A DNA stretch of 64,000 nt from Phocaeicola vulgatus ATCC 8482 (lineage in GTDB: Bacteria; Bacteroidota; Bacteroidia; Bacteroidales; Bacteroidaceae). The DNA is taken from positions 4,588,001-4,652,000 of the forward strand of contig NC_009614.1 of the NCBI RefSeq assembly GCF_000012825.1, in the 5' to 3' direction. The notes below the pieces were generated by a model. That model had not been told where the DNA came from, ran no database searches, and was given only the letters and a program-made list of their open reading frames with translations. Within the stretch, counting starts at the first letter, position 1; each line of letters begins with the position of its first letter. Both the position numbers and the translations under genes were made by a program. Below are positions 25,298 through 34,929 of this stretch, piece by piece.

Positions 25298-26197
25298 TTA
25301 TTTAAATAAATCCTTAATAGTTTTTCCTACGAACAGGACTTCTTTATTAATCGCATTTTTTAGTATTGCCTTTGTTATATTTTGTGCATCAATTTTAAAT
25401 TGTTTTATTTCTGTATGATTTTCGTACTCAAATTTCACTTCTTTAATCTTAATATCTCCCCATTCTGTTTTTACATAAGCATCCTCAAGAGGATAAACAT
25501 AACCATCATCTTGCTTGGATTTTTTCGGCAATCCATCTTCCAATTTTCGTATATCTGCAATAACCTTACCTTCAGAATTCCTAATCTTATCCTCCTTAGT
25601 AGTTAAAGGGATATGGGTAGCATTAATCCATTTACCACAAACGGGGGAACAGAGCCAATCTAATCGTTGCTTATATGATTGGATATTTAAATCATGCTCT
25701 TTAGCCCAATCTTCATCAATAAGAAAAAGTCTATGTCTAACAGAACAGTCAATAGTTAATGTGGTTTCAGCAACAATAGCCCCTCCTTCTTCTGGTTCTC
25801 TTAATTCCATTAAATCAATTCCGTAATGCTCACCAAACTTCTTTGCCCCCTCTTGATAACCCTTCTTGGTAACCATAATGCCTTTTACTTCTTCCAAGTC
25901 ATAAAGGACACCAAAAAAGTCTCTCACTTTACCAATAGATACTGTATGGTTATAATTCTTACATTCTATTGCAATCTTAAATGTAGTATTATCATATTGA
26001 TACTCCCAGTACACATCTATTTGATGCCTCTGGCCTGACTTTCCTACCAATTTTACATTATGCTTTACATCTATATTTTTTACAGATTGATTTTTCAATA
26101 TTTCATTATAAATTTCCTGGGTAAATTTTTCATATTCAGCACCTTCATTCATAATTTTCAATTTAAAATTTACTAACACACCGACATTTTCTTTCAT
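25298..26197 (-). CDS. Mrr-like restriction endonuclease
   Basis: This 299-residue protein has an N-terminal restriction-endonuclease-like domain: R-H-Q-I-D-V-Y-W, then I-A-I-E-C-K-N-Y (residues about 57-80), the D...E-x-K catalytic set of Mrr-family enzymes, which cut methylated or foreign DNA. The C-terminal half is an unrecognised domain that may read the substrate. An in-frame start at 26152 (M-N-E-G-A-E-Y) is equally good; the promoter box at 26218-26225 allows either. It is divergent from the BREX regulator and shares a 90-bp control region with it. Confidence 0.7.
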   Translation of the reverse strand: MKENVGVLVNFKLKIMNEGAEYEKFTQEIYNEILKNQSVKNIDVKHNVKLVGKSGQRHQIDVYWEYQYDNTTFKIAIECKNYNHTVSIGKVRDFFGVLYDLEEVKGIMVTKKGYQEGAKKFGEHYGIDLMELREPEEGGAIVAETTLTIDCSVRHRLFLIDEDWAKEHDLNIQSYKQRLDWLCSPVCGKWINATHIPLTTKEDKIRNSEGKVIADIRKLEDGLPKKSKQDDGYVYPLEDAYVKTEWGDIKIKEVKFEYENHTEIKQFKIDAQNITKAILKNAINKEVLFVGKTIKDLFK

Positions 26198-26217
26198 ATC
26201 CTCGTCGGAAGCATATA

Positions 26218-26320
26218 CAAATATATATTATTTATAGAACAATATTGAAGTAATTCGCAATTTTCATTGCAAATACTTTTAGTTTATGGTTCCAATCTTT
26301 AAACTGTTTTATTATCTTTG
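26218..26320. promoter_or_regulatory. Divergent promoters with central dyad
   Basis: The leftward -7 box TATATTTG (complement at 26218-26225) serves the Mrr-like gene and the rightward TATCTTTG (26313-26320) serves the XRE/BREX operon. Between them lies a nested dyad AAGTA-n-GCAAT-TTTC-ATTGC-n-TACTT (26248-26278), a likely operator for the XRE protein to control both sides. Confidence 0.55.
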
Positions 26321-26343
26321 CACATATGAGTAATAACATCCTT

Positions 26344-26547
26344 ATGGAAAAAGATATAAACCGAATAAAAGTTGTTCTTGTGGAAAGAAAACGAACCAAT
26401 AAATGGTTAGCCCAACAATTAGGGAAAGACCCTGCTACGGTTTCCAAATGGTGTACTAATACATCACAGCCCGGTTTGGAAACTCTATTACAAATTGCAG
26501 AAGTCTTAGATGTAGATATTAAAGAGCTTCTTAATTCTTCAAAGTGA
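26344..26547 (+). CDS. XRE-family regulator heading the BREX operon
   Basis: This 67-residue Cro/cI-type HTH protein has W-L-A-Q-Q-L-G-K-D-P-A-T-V-S-K-W (residues about 22-37) as the recognition unit, and L-L-Q-I-A-E-V-L-D-V follows. ATG 26344 is preferred over 26326 because the -7 box at 26313-26320 would leave almost no leader for the earlier start. It probably represses or times the defence genes downstream, and perhaps the divergent endonuclease. Confidence 0.75.
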   Translation: MEKDINRIKVVLVERKRTNKWLAQQLGKDPATVSKWCTNTSQPGLETLLQIAEVLDVDIKELLNSSK

Positions 26548-26577
26548 TTAAGTAATAAGTTCAGAAAAGACTCCAAT

Positions 26578-27012
26578 ATGATAAACTTGACTAAATACAT
26601 AAATAAGGATTCCAGATATAAATTATTATTTATGCCTTTTTCTTCCATAATAGTACCATATATTGATATTGGACAAGAATTATCCAAAGCAATAGAATCT
26701 AATATAGACAACAAAAGATTGTCATTAATTGCAGGCGATGCTCTTGAGAAAATAATCAGTAGCAATATTGTAAACGATAAAGATATCGGTAAATACATTG
26801 CTATTAAAAATATTGGGATTCTTTTTGAACCAGCTTTGAAATTCAATTTAAGAGCAAAAATAGATTCCTGGGCAAAATCCTTTATCCTTATAATAGATTC
26901 AAATGAAGGGACTGCTATAAACAATATCTTTTATTTGGCAGGAGATTTTAAAAGCTCATACTCAATAAACCTAACTGAAATTTCGAATAAAACAATTTAC
27001 AATGAAATATAG
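26578..27012 (+). CDS. Small protein in the brxF position of BREX type 3
   Basis: This 144-residue protein is encoded immediately before brxC, overlapping it by 11 bp. BREX type 3 operons start with the small P-loop protein BrxF in this place. The C-terminal part (G-I-L-F-E-P-A-L, then S-F-I-L-I-I, then A-G-D-F) resembles the end of BrxF-like proteins, but I see no Walker A motif, so it may be a degenerate or different protein. Assignment rests mainly on position. Confidence 0.5.
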   Translation: MINLTKYINKDSRYKLLFMPFSSIIVPYIDIGQELSKAIESNIDNKRLSLIAGDALEKIISSNIVNDKDIGKYIAIKNIGILFEPALKFNLRAKIDSWAKSFILIIDSNEGTAINNIFYLAGDFKSSYSINLTEISNKTIYNEI

Positions 27013-30000
27013 CGACCTTATACAATTCGATCCTATTGACGAAATTATCAAGTTCGGACAACTTGATAACGAAGATTATCGTGAGAAACTGGTAAAGAAC
27101 TTTGTTTGTTCTCAGACATTTGAAAATTATATTATTCCACAGATTTGTGGTAAATTGGATCTGAACTCAACAACAGAAACTAAAGGAATTCAGATTGTAG
27201 GTAATTATGGTACCGGTAAATCTCATTTAATGTCTTTGTTTTCCATTATAGCCGAAAATGCAGACTATCTTGACCTGGTTCAAAGCGAAAAAGCAAAAGA
27301 GTGGTTAAAGACAATTGCCGGAAAGTATAAGGTGTATCGTTTTGAATTAGGCAATAACCAGGAATTATGGGAAGTAATAACATTCAAAATCGATGCTGCA
27401 TTAGAAGAATGGGGCGTAGATTATCGCATATCGGATGATGACACTCCCCGCACCTATTCTGAGAAACTAGAGTTAATGCTGGCAGCCTTTGAGGAAGTCT
27501 ATCCAGACAAAGGCTTTATGCTGGTGGTAGATGAGATGCTGGCATACCTGAAAGGAAGAAGCGAACCTGCTAAATTAAACAGAGATCTTCAAGTGTTACA
27601 AGCTCTTGGACAGATGAGCGACCGTACCCATTTCCGTATGGTTTTCGGTGTACAGGAACTGATTTACCGTTCTCCTGAATTCCAGTTTGCCAAAGATATG
27701 CTGGGACATGTAAATGAAAGATATGTCGATTTGACTATTCAGAAGGAAGATGTACAATTCATTGTGCAGCAACGACTGTTGCAGAAAAACGAACACCAGA
27801 AAGCACAGATACGTAAACATCTTTCCCAGTTCACTACTATGTTTCCACACATGAACAACAATCTGGAAACATACGTAAACCTATTCCCTGTCCATCCGTC
27901 ATATTTTGAAAATTTCTCACTCATTCGAATAGGTAAAAGTCAGCGCGAAGTCCTGAAAACCCTTTCAAAAAAGTTCAGTACTATCATAAACGACGAGGTT
28001 CCGACAGATAAACCAGGTCTCATTTGTTATGATTCCTATTGGCAGGATATGCTAGGAAATGTAGATTTGAATGCCGACCCCGACGTAAGCAAAGTAAGTT
28101 CTATCACAGCACTGATTGATCAAAAGATAGAAGAAAACTTCACCAAAGGACTTGCCCCAAAGAAGGTATTGGCTCACAGAATTGTTTCAGCAGCAGCCAT
28201 AAAAATGTTACAGGCAGATTTAAGCCATCCCAACGGGGTTTCTGCCGAGACATTGGCAAATGATTTATGCCATGTAGATATTACATGCGAAAATTTTGAC
28301 GAACTTGTAGACTTGGCATTCACACGTGTACTTGATTCTATCGTTTCGGCAACTATCGGACAGTATTTTGTTAAAGGAGAAAACAACGAATATCATATTC
28401 GTATAGAAGGTGGTGTAAACTACGAACAGAAAGTCAAAGACTATGCAGCCCAAATGGGTGATGGCCAGAAAGATGAATATTTCTACATGTTCCTTTCAGA
28501 AGTTCTTCCGGTTGAAGGTGAAACATATCGCAGAAACTTCAGAATATGGGAACATCATATAGAGTGGCAATCACATAAATGTAGTAGGACAGGGTATATT
28601 TTTATGGGTAATCCCAATGAACGTTCTACCACTCAGCCACAACAACATTTCTATATATTCTTCATGCCGATTTTTGACACGAGCAATTCTTCAAGACCTG
28701 CTGAAAAGGATAGTGTTTATTTTCTGATGAATGATTTAAGCGAAGAGCTGAAACAAAAGATTGTGTTATATGGTTCTGCCCTCTCGCAAGAAGGTAGTGC
28801 AAGCACAGATGAAAAGCCTCGTTACAAACAGTTGCGGGAGAAATATTACAAGGAAGCCAGAAATATGTTCAACAACGAGTTCCTGGCTAAAATCATGGTA
28901 GAATATATAGGCGACAAGCATCCTATGCAAGGTATGCCTGGCGCACAAGCTGATTCCAAAATCGATGCAGTAAGTGCCGTCACGTCGTATATCATGGAAA
29001 AACAATTTGAGCTAGAAAATCCTCATTATCCTAAGTTCTCAGCTTTGCAGCAACCTCTAACCAATGAAAACAGAGAAAACCTCTTACGTTCGGCCCGTGC
29101 TAAAATTGCATCACCAACCACGATAAACAGGAATGGTGAAGCTATCTTGATGGGACTTGGATTATGGGAAAACGGAAGGCTTAGTTCCGAACATTCAGAA
29201 TATGCCCGAAGTATAAAAAACAAGCTTGAAGCCAAAGGAGGACAAGTTTTGAATCGGGATGAAATTCTGGAAGTTTTCTATGCTGACACGCATGAATATA
29301 TCTCGATTGATTATCATATCGAAGCTGACCTTGAGATGCTTGTGCTTGCTACTATGGCAGCACTTGGCGAAATTGAGATAGTATTGCAGGGAGGAAGCCG
29401 AATTAATGCCGGCAATATATCAGATATAAGTAAACTCAATCCACAGGATTGCTATACATTCTCCAATGTATGTCCACCTAAGGGAATAAACATCCCTCTT
29501 GTAAGGGAAATATGTTTAGGCTTACTGGGTGTGGACCGTACAAACGAGCTTGATAATCCCAATAGCAGTATCTTTGCTGATTTACTGGCCAAAGCTTCAG
29601 AGTTGGAGAATATTATAGTGACACTTCAGCATAAAATTCAAGGAGGATATTATTTTCTTAACGATATAGAAATCATTTCAGAAGATGATGCCCGCAATTT
29701 TGATGTAGAATTGGTTCGTCTGAAAGGTATTTGCAATCACATGCAGCGCTACAACACCAAAGCCAAGATGCGTAACATCGATTGGCCGATAGACGTTGTA
29801 AAAACGGCCATGACCGAAACTCGCAGCAAAGTGTTTGAAACTTTAGACTTGATGAAGGAACTGGATGGATTCAGAGATTTGGTTTCATATCTGCGCATTG
29901 CTCTATCAAATGTAAATGATAATGATTTGAAAACAGAAATAATCTCTTCCATTGACGGAATCAAAGAAGTAATAAACAAGGGAAAACAGGCAAGAGATGC

Positions 30001-30670
30001 TTACAAACTGAAACTGGAAGCACTCAAAGACAGGTATGCGACATGGTATATGGAAGCTTATCTGAAAGCTCATATAAGCGAAATAGATCATGGAAAGAAA
30101 AGTGCGGTAATGCTAAGCACCGAGAAACAATTGTGTGACATCATAAAGAATGCTTCATTTATCAATCCTTCAAGATATGACAACTGGTTGAGGAAGATGA
30201 ATCTATTGAAAGTAGTAAATTCTTCAGTCAACAAGAATGCGATTCTTTCTGTACCTACATCTGTAGATGGCTTTAATCCATCCATGCAAAAAGATGAATT
30301 GCCGGAACTGGAAGACTTAAAAGATGAATTGAAAGAAATCTATGCAGAATATGAGCAAGGCTTTCATGATGCGTTGGAAGACCCTACCATTCTGAGAAAT
30401 AAGGAAATGCTTACTCAGGAAGAGAGATCTACCATACAACAGTTTATTGACGGAAATATTACTCTGAATCCGCAATATGCACGCATATTGATTGATATTA
30501 TCAACAAGCTCCAGAGGAGTTTTACAAAGGTAGAAATCAATCATAACGAGATGCTTAAAATATTCTCCCGTCCTATGACTAAACAGCAGGCTCTTGATGC
30601 CTTGGCAGCATATATTGATAATCATAGCAGAGGACATAAGCCGGAGGATATTCGAATAATCGTAAAATAA
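27002..30670 (+). CDS. brxC: BREX ATPase BrxC (type 3, DUF6079-like)
   Basis: This 1222-residue AAA-type ATPase is central to BREX phage exclusion. Walker A G-N-Y-G-T-G-K-S-H lies at 67-75 and Walker B M-L-V-V-D-E-M at about 173-179. The long remainder is helical, with predicted coiled coils around residues 880-1110. Length and position (after the small gene, before the methyltransferase) match type 3 BrxC/PglY. It likely forms the core of the BREX complex with PglX, PglZ and BrxA on DNA. The next gene starts 14 bp downstream, so the whole set reads as one operon. Confidence 0.85.
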   Translation: MKYSDLIQFDPIDEIIKFGQLDNEDYREKLVKNFVCSQTFENYIIPQICGKLDLNSTTETKGIQIVGNYGTGKSHLMSLFSIIAENADYLDLVQSEKAKEWLKTIAGKYKVYRFELGNNQELWEVITFKIDAALEEWGVDYRISDDDTPRTYSEKLELMLAAFEEVYPDKGFMLVVDEMLAYLKGRSEPAKLNRDLQVLQALGQMSDRTHFRMVFGVQELIYRSPEFQFAKDMLGHVNERYVDLTIQKEDVQFIVQQRLLQKNEHQKAQIRKHLSQFTTMFPHMNNNLETYVNLFPVHPSYFENFSLIRIGKSQREVLKTLSKKFSTIINDEVPTDKPGLICYDSYWQDMLGNVDLNADPDVSKVSSITALIDQKIEENFTKGLAPKKVLAHRIVSAAAIKMLQADLSHPNGVSAETLANDLCHVDITCENFDELVDLAFTRVLDSIVSATIGQYFVKGENNEYHIRIEGGVNYEQKVKDYAAQMGDGQKDEYFYMFLSEVLPVEGETYRRNFRIWEHHIEWQSHKCSRTGYIFMGNPNERSTTQPQQHFYIFFMPIFDTSNSSRPAEKDSVYFLMNDLSEELKQKIVLYGSALSQEGSASTDEKPRYKQLREKYYKEARNMFNNEFLAKIMVEYIGDKHPMQGMPGAQADSKIDAVSAVTSYIMEKQFELENPHYPKFSALQQPLTNENRENLLRSARAKIASPTTINRNGEAILMGLGLWENGRLSSEHSEYARSIKNKLEAKGGQVLNRDEILEVFYADTHEYISIDYHIEADLEMLVLATMAALGEIEIVLQGGSRINAGNISDISKLNPQDCYTFSNVCPPKGINIPLVREICLGLLGVDRTNELDNPNSSIFADLLAKASELENIIVTLQHKIQGGYYFLNDIEIISEDDARNFDVELVRLKGICNHMQRYNTKAKMRNIDWPIDVVKTAMTETRSKVFETLDLMKELDGFRDLVSYLRIALSNVNDNDLKTEIISSIDGIKEVINKGKQARDAYKLKLEALKDRYATWYMEAYLKAHISEIDHGKKSAVMLSTEKQLCDIIKNASFINPSRYDNWLRKMNLLKVVNSSVNKNAILSVPTSVDGFNPSMQKDELPELEDLKDELKEIYAEYEQGFHDALEDPTILRNKEMLTQEERSTIQQFIDGNITLNPQYARILIDIINKLQRSFTKVEINHNEMLKIFSRPMTKQQALDALAAYIDNHSRGHKPEDIRIIVK

Positions 30671-30684
30671 ATAAACAGATTTAA

Positions 30685-33330
30685 ATGAGTTCAAAAGATA
30701 TAAGCCCTAGATTGTTTCTTGATGATGAATTTGAAGAAACAAAGATTGTACCAGATAAAGTTGTTTGTTTAGGAATGGAATTCCCAAGCGAAGATGCCCG
30801 TCGTGAGTATTTTCGTGCAGAGCTTCGTAAAAAACTGCCAGAGTTGAAACAAATCGAAGGTTTCCCAATTGGAGAGGATGATGATATAATCAATCTCTCC
30901 GATCCTCCTTATTATACGGCTTGCCCCAATCCTTGGCTAAATGATTTTATCGAAGAATGGGAAAAGGAAAAAGTTGAATTGGAAAAAGAAGGGAAACGTA
31001 AAGCAAATTTTGAGGTAAAAACGCCATACGCAGCTGACGTCAGTGAAGGGAAAAACAACCCGATTTATATGGCTCATGCCTACCATACAAAGGTACCACA
31101 TCCTGCAATAATGCGTTATATATTACATTACACGCAACCTGGCGATATTGTATTCGATGGTTTTTGTGGCACTGGAATGACCGGTGTTGCAGCACAGTTA
31201 TGTGGCTCAGAGAATGATGTAAAGGCTTTATTAAAAAAAGGAGAGAAAGCTGAAATTGGAGTCAGACATAGTATCTGTTCTGACCTATCTCCTATTGCCT
31301 CTTTAATAGCAGCTACATATAATCTAAAATTCGACCCCAAAGCTTTTGAAAGAAAAGCATTAAGAATTCTAGAACAAGTAGAAAAAGAACTTGGATGGAT
31401 GTATGAAACTGAGGTAGATGGTAAAAAAGCCAAAATTAATTATACAATATGGAGTGATGTTTTTGTTTGCCCATCTTGCGGAAATGAGATTGTTTTATGG
31501 GACGAAGCTGTTGATTTAGATAAAGAAATAATGAAAGATTCTTTTCCATGTCCACATTGTGGTAATACTTGTTCCAAGAAGAATATGGAAAAAGCATGGG
31601 AAACTTCATTTGATTCGTTATTGAATAAAACAGTTACATTGAATAAAAAAGTTCCAGTAAGGGTTAATTATACTTTATCTGGCAAAAGAGGAGAAAAAAA
31701 TATAGATGCTAAAGATAAGAATCTTATTGAAAATACGAATTTATATAAATTAAATCTTAATTTATACACTAACAAACTTCCATTTGGAGAAAAAACAAAA
31801 GCAATAAAAAGTTCTAATCACATAGAATATTTACACCATTTCTTTCATTTGCGTAATTTTATATTAAACAATAGAGTTTCGGACTTATCAGGAAAAGATA
31901 TATATCTTCAGAGTTGGTTAACATCAATAATTCAAAATAGTTCCTCAATGTATAAATTTCGGTTAGATCGAAAAGGAGGTATATTAAATGGAACTTTTTT
32001 TATCCCATCATTAAATATTGAACAAAATCCTATTAAACTGCTAAAATCAAAAATAACAGATTTCAACAGATGTTTCTATGAAACTAGAGGAAATTCTGCC
32101 ATTAGTGTTAATTCTGCGACATCATTATATAATCTACCAAATTCATCTGTAGACTATATTTTTATAGATCCACCTTTCGGAGCTAATATTATGTATTCTG
32201 AATTAAATTCAATATGGGAAGGATGGCTAAAAGTAACAACCAATAACAAAGAAGAAGCAATCATAAACAAAGAACAAAAGAAATCTTTATTTGATTATCA
32301 ATCACTTATGTACAAATCATTCAAAGAGTTCTATCGTGTTCTAAAACCTGGTAAATGGATTACCATAGAATTTAGCAATACTAGCGCATCTGTATGGAAT
32401 AGCATTCAAAATGCATTGCAAAGTGTAGGATTTGTAGTCGTAAATGTCGCTGCAATAGACAAAAAACAAGGTTCATTTAATGCTGTAACTACCACTACTG
32501 CAGTAAAGCAAGACTTAGTAATTACTTGCTATAAACCTTCTGATGCCATAATAGAGAAATTTGAAAAATCTGAAGATAAGGCCAAAACAGCAATGGACTT
32601 TATCGAAGAACTGCTTGTACATCTACCTGTACATTTAAGCAAAGGAGAATCTACAACAGCTGTAATTGAACGTAGCCCTAAGATATTATTCGACAGACTG
32701 ATATCCTACTATGTACAAAAAGGCTATGCCATCCCTATGGATGCCCAAGAGTTTCAAAAGCAGCTTAAAGAACGATTTATAGAAAGAGACGGTATGTTCT
32801 TCACGGCATCACAAGCAATTGAATATGAACAAAAGAAAGAAAAATGTTCTGGTTTTGTACCTATGGCACTATTCATCAGCAGTGAAGCTGAAGGTATAGA
32901 ATGGTTGAAAAGAGAGCTTCAAAACTCGCAGACATATTCAGACTTACAGCCAGAATGGATGAAGAATATGCTTCCTCCTAAAAAAGGAGACGTTCTTCCG
33001 GAACTAATGTCAATCCTTGAAGAAAATTTCATCAAAGATGAAGAAGGTAATTGGCGTAATCCGGACCCTGAAAAGGCTGCCGACCTTGAAATAATCCGAA
33101 ATCGCAGAATGATGAAGGAATTCAACATGTATCTGGAACAAGCCCAAAAACCGAAAGCAAAGAGAATGAAAGATACCCGTCTGGAAGTATTGCGCTATGG
33201 TTTCAAAGAATGCTACAAGCAGAAGAACTATCAGGCTATAGTAACCGTAGGTGACCATATTCTGGAATCACTTCTACAGGAAGACGAAGTTCTGTTGCAG
33301 TACTATGACATTGCTTCATCAAGGGTATAA
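30685..33330 (+). CDS. pglX: BREX adenine-specific DNA methyltransferase PglX (type 3, PglXI)
   Basis: This 881-residue N6-adenine methyltransferase would mark host DNA for BREX. SAM-binding motif D-G-F-C-G-T-G lies at 158-164 and the catalytic D-P-P-F at 495-498. A zinc ribbon (C-P-S-C-G at about 262, C-P-H-C-G at about 289) sits between them. The central part, roughly 31260-32560, is visibly more AT-rich than the flanks and is where target recognition is expected, so it may have been exchanged by recombination. The C-terminal 250 residues are helical. It sits between brxC and an inserted ATPase gene. Confidence 0.85.
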   Translation: MSSKDISPRLFLDDEFEETKIVPDKVVCLGMEFPSEDARREYFRAELRKKLPELKQIEGFPIGEDDDIINLSDPPYYTACPNPWLNDFIEEWEKEKVELEKEGKRKANFEVKTPYAADVSEGKNNPIYMAHAYHTKVPHPAIMRYILHYTQPGDIVFDGFCGTGMTGVAAQLCGSENDVKALLKKGEKAEIGVRHSICSDLSPIASLIAATYNLKFDPKAFERKALRILEQVEKELGWMYETEVDGKKAKINYTIWSDVFVCPSCGNEIVLWDEAVDLDKEIMKDSFPCPHCGNTCSKKNMEKAWETSFDSLLNKTVTLNKKVPVRVNYTLSGKRGEKNIDAKDKNLIENTNLYKLNLNLYTNKLPFGEKTKAIKSSNHIEYLHHFFHLRNFILNNRVSDLSGKDIYLQSWLTSIIQNSSSMYKFRLDRKGGILNGTFFIPSLNIEQNPIKLLKSKITDFNRCFYETRGNSAISVNSATSLYNLPNSSVDYIFIDPPFGANIMYSELNSIWEGWLKVTTNNKEEAIINKEQKKSLFDYQSLMYKSFKEFYRVLKPGKWITIEFSNTSASVWNSIQNALQSVGFVVVNVAAIDKKQGSFNAVTTTTAVKQDLVITCYKPSDAIIEKFEKSEDKAKTAMDFIEELLVHLPVHLSKGESTTAVIERSPKILFDRLISYYVQKGYAIPMDAQEFQKQLKERFIERDGMFFTASQAIEYEQKKEKCSGFVPMALFISSEAEGIEWLKRELQNSQTYSDLQPEWMKNMLPPKKGDVLPELMSILEENFIKDEEGNWRNPDPEKAADLEIIRNRRMMKEFNMYLEQAQKPKAKRMKDTRLEVLRYGFKECYKQKNYQAIVTVGDHILESLLQEDEVLLQYYDIASSRV

Positions 33331-33351
33331 AATATAATAATCAAAGCAAAA

Positions 33352-34929
33352 ATGACATCTGACATAAAAAGACATATAAAGGAATTGATCAGTGGTTCCG
33401 AAAACTCGGAGGTTGAATTCAAATCAGCAAAAGGAGGATTGCCGGAAAGCTTCTGGGAAACATTTTCTGCATTTGCCAATACAAACGGTGGAATCATCGT
33501 ATTAGGTATAAAGGAAAAGAATGGGATATTCATGCCCGACGGTCTTAACAAGCAGCAAATTGATACATATAAGAAACGTTTCTGGGACTGTGCGCACAAC
33601 AAAGAAAAAGTAAGCGCAACAATGCTTGCCGAACGTGATGTGTATGAAACAGACATCGATGGAAATTTTGTTCTTCTATTCAGAATACCAAGAGCATCGT
33701 ATGACATCCGACCGGTATATCTTACAAGAAATCCTTTTGGAAATACTTTTAAGAGAAACCATGAAGGAGATTACCACTGTACTGATTCTGAAATTCGTCA
33801 GATGTTTGCCGATGCTCACCATGCAACTTTACCTTTTGACAATCAGATATTACCGAACTATTCGATGAATGATATTGATGTCGCTACATTAAAAGGGTAT
33901 CGCCAACGGTTTATGCTCCGCAAAGACAATCATCCGTGGAACGAATTGGACGATTTTAATTTCTTATGCAAAATCGGAGCATATCGTGTGGATAGAGAAA
34001 ACGGTCAGGAGGGATTCACTCGCGCCGGCATTCTGATGTTCGGTAAAACAGAAAGCATTACAGACCAGGTTTGCTGTCCATGGTACTTCGTAGATTATCA
34101 GGAAAAACTAAGTAATAACACCAATGAAAGATGGTCGGACAGAATATATGCAGACGGTTCCTGGAATGCTAACCTCTATCAATTTTTCTTCAAGGTATAT
34201 AACAAGTTATCACAAACACTACCTGCTCCATTTTTATTAAACGGTATAGAAAGAACAGAAGAGACATCTGCACATATTGCAATTAGAGAAGCTTTGGTAA
34301 ATTGTATAGTCCATTGCAATTATGCAGAACAAGGTAACATTCTTATTGTTAGAGAGAAGGACAAAATAACATTCAGGAATCCGGGAAGAATGCTTATTTC
34401 TGTAGATGACTTTTATGTAGGAAGTCAGAGTGTTTGCCGTAATCCCATTATTCAGAAGTTCTTTATTCAATTAGGTTATGGAGAAAAAGCTGGCAGTGGT
34501 GCTGATTATATAGTAAAAGGAGCTATTGATAACAAATGGCATATCCCTGCTCTTGTAGAACATGTTCAACCTGATACTGTATCATTATATCTTTATCTTA
34601 ATGATGCTAATGATACAAGCTATGATGCTAATAATACAAGCTATGATGCTAATGATACAAGCTATGATGCTAATGATACAAGCTATGATGCTAATGATAC
34701 AAGTTCTAATGAACACGGTCAACGTCTAACTAAAGAGACACTAATAAATAGGGTTCTTGAAATATGTGAAGATTGGATTACAATAGATGAAATATCAGAA
34801 AAAACAGGTAAAAGCCGTCAATATTTAAGAGGAAGGATTATACCAGAGATGCTGAAGCTTGGCCTATTGGAGAAACAATACCCTGATGCATCAACCAGTC
34901 CAAATCAAAAGTACAGAAAGAAACAATGA
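33352..34929 (+). CDS. AlbA_2/divergent-AAA (Schlafen-like) protein inside the BREX operon
   Basis: This 525-residue protein has an AlbA_2 nucleic-acid-binding domain with E-V-E-F-K-S-A-K-G-G and F-A-N-T-N-G-G-I-I-V-L-G (residues about 19-50), a GHKL-like ATP-binding C-terminal domain (R-E-A-L-V-N-C-I-V-H, about 315-324; G-S-G-A-D), then a repeat-containing linker and a winged helix (I-D-E-I-S-E-K-T-G-K-S). It is not a core BREX gene; it lies 21 bp after pglX and overlaps brxH by 4 bp (ATGA), so it is co-expressed. Such proteins occur with restriction and other defence loci, possibly as regulators or extra effectors. Five 21-bp repeats encode its linker. Confidence 0.75.
   Translation: MTSDIKRHIKELISGSENSEVEFKSAKGGLPESFWETFSAFANTNGGIIVLGIKEKNGIFMPDGLNKQQIDTYKKRFWDCAHNKEKVSATMLAERDVYETDIDGNFVLLFRIPRASYDIRPVYLTRNPFGNTFKRNHEGDYHCTDSEIRQMFADAHHATLPFDNQILPNYSMNDIDVATLKGYRQRFMLRKDNHPWNELDDFNFLCKIGAYRVDRENGQEGFTRAGILMFGKTESITDQVCCPWYFVDYQEKLSNNTNERWSDRIYADGSWNANLYQFFFKVYNKLSQTLPAPFLLNGIERTEETSAHIAIREALVNCIVHCNYAEQGNILIVREKDKITFRNPGRMLISVDDFYVGSQSVCRNPIIQKFFIQLGYGEKAGSGADYIVKGAIDNKWHIPALVEHVQPDTVSLYLYLNDANDTSYDANNTSYDANDTSYDANDTSYDANDTSSNEHGQRLTKETLINRVLEICEDWITIDEISEKTGKSRQYLRGRIIPEMLKLGLLEKQYPDASTSPNQKYRKKQ
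34603..34707 (+). repeat. Five tandem 21-bp coding repeats (D-A-N-D-T-S-Y)
   Basis: Units gatgctaatgatacaagct plus a 2-base end start at 34603, 34624, 34645, 34666 and 34687. They are almost identical (one base change in unit 2, last codons changed in unit 5). The 21-bp period keeps the frame, so copy-number change alters linker length by seven residues without breaking the gene. Confidence 0.9.

Larger units (their letters stand above)
11436..25300. mobile_element. Second integrative element (host of the nested element)
   Basis: The four-HTH protein, the integrase (now split), the membrane protein, the excisionase-like protein and the primase-helicase, without the 8.76-kb insert, make a typical small Bacteroides integrative element. 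The left end is guessed near the AATGAGAC repeats and the right end near the terminator at 25.29 kb; no flanking direct repeat was found, so its limits are uncertain and the defence genes to the right could be its cargo. Confidence 0.45.

Noticed and set aside
34603..34707. Possible CRISPR-like array
   Set aside because: The 21-bp units are contiguous, have no spacers and are in frame in a gene; it is a coding tandem repeat.
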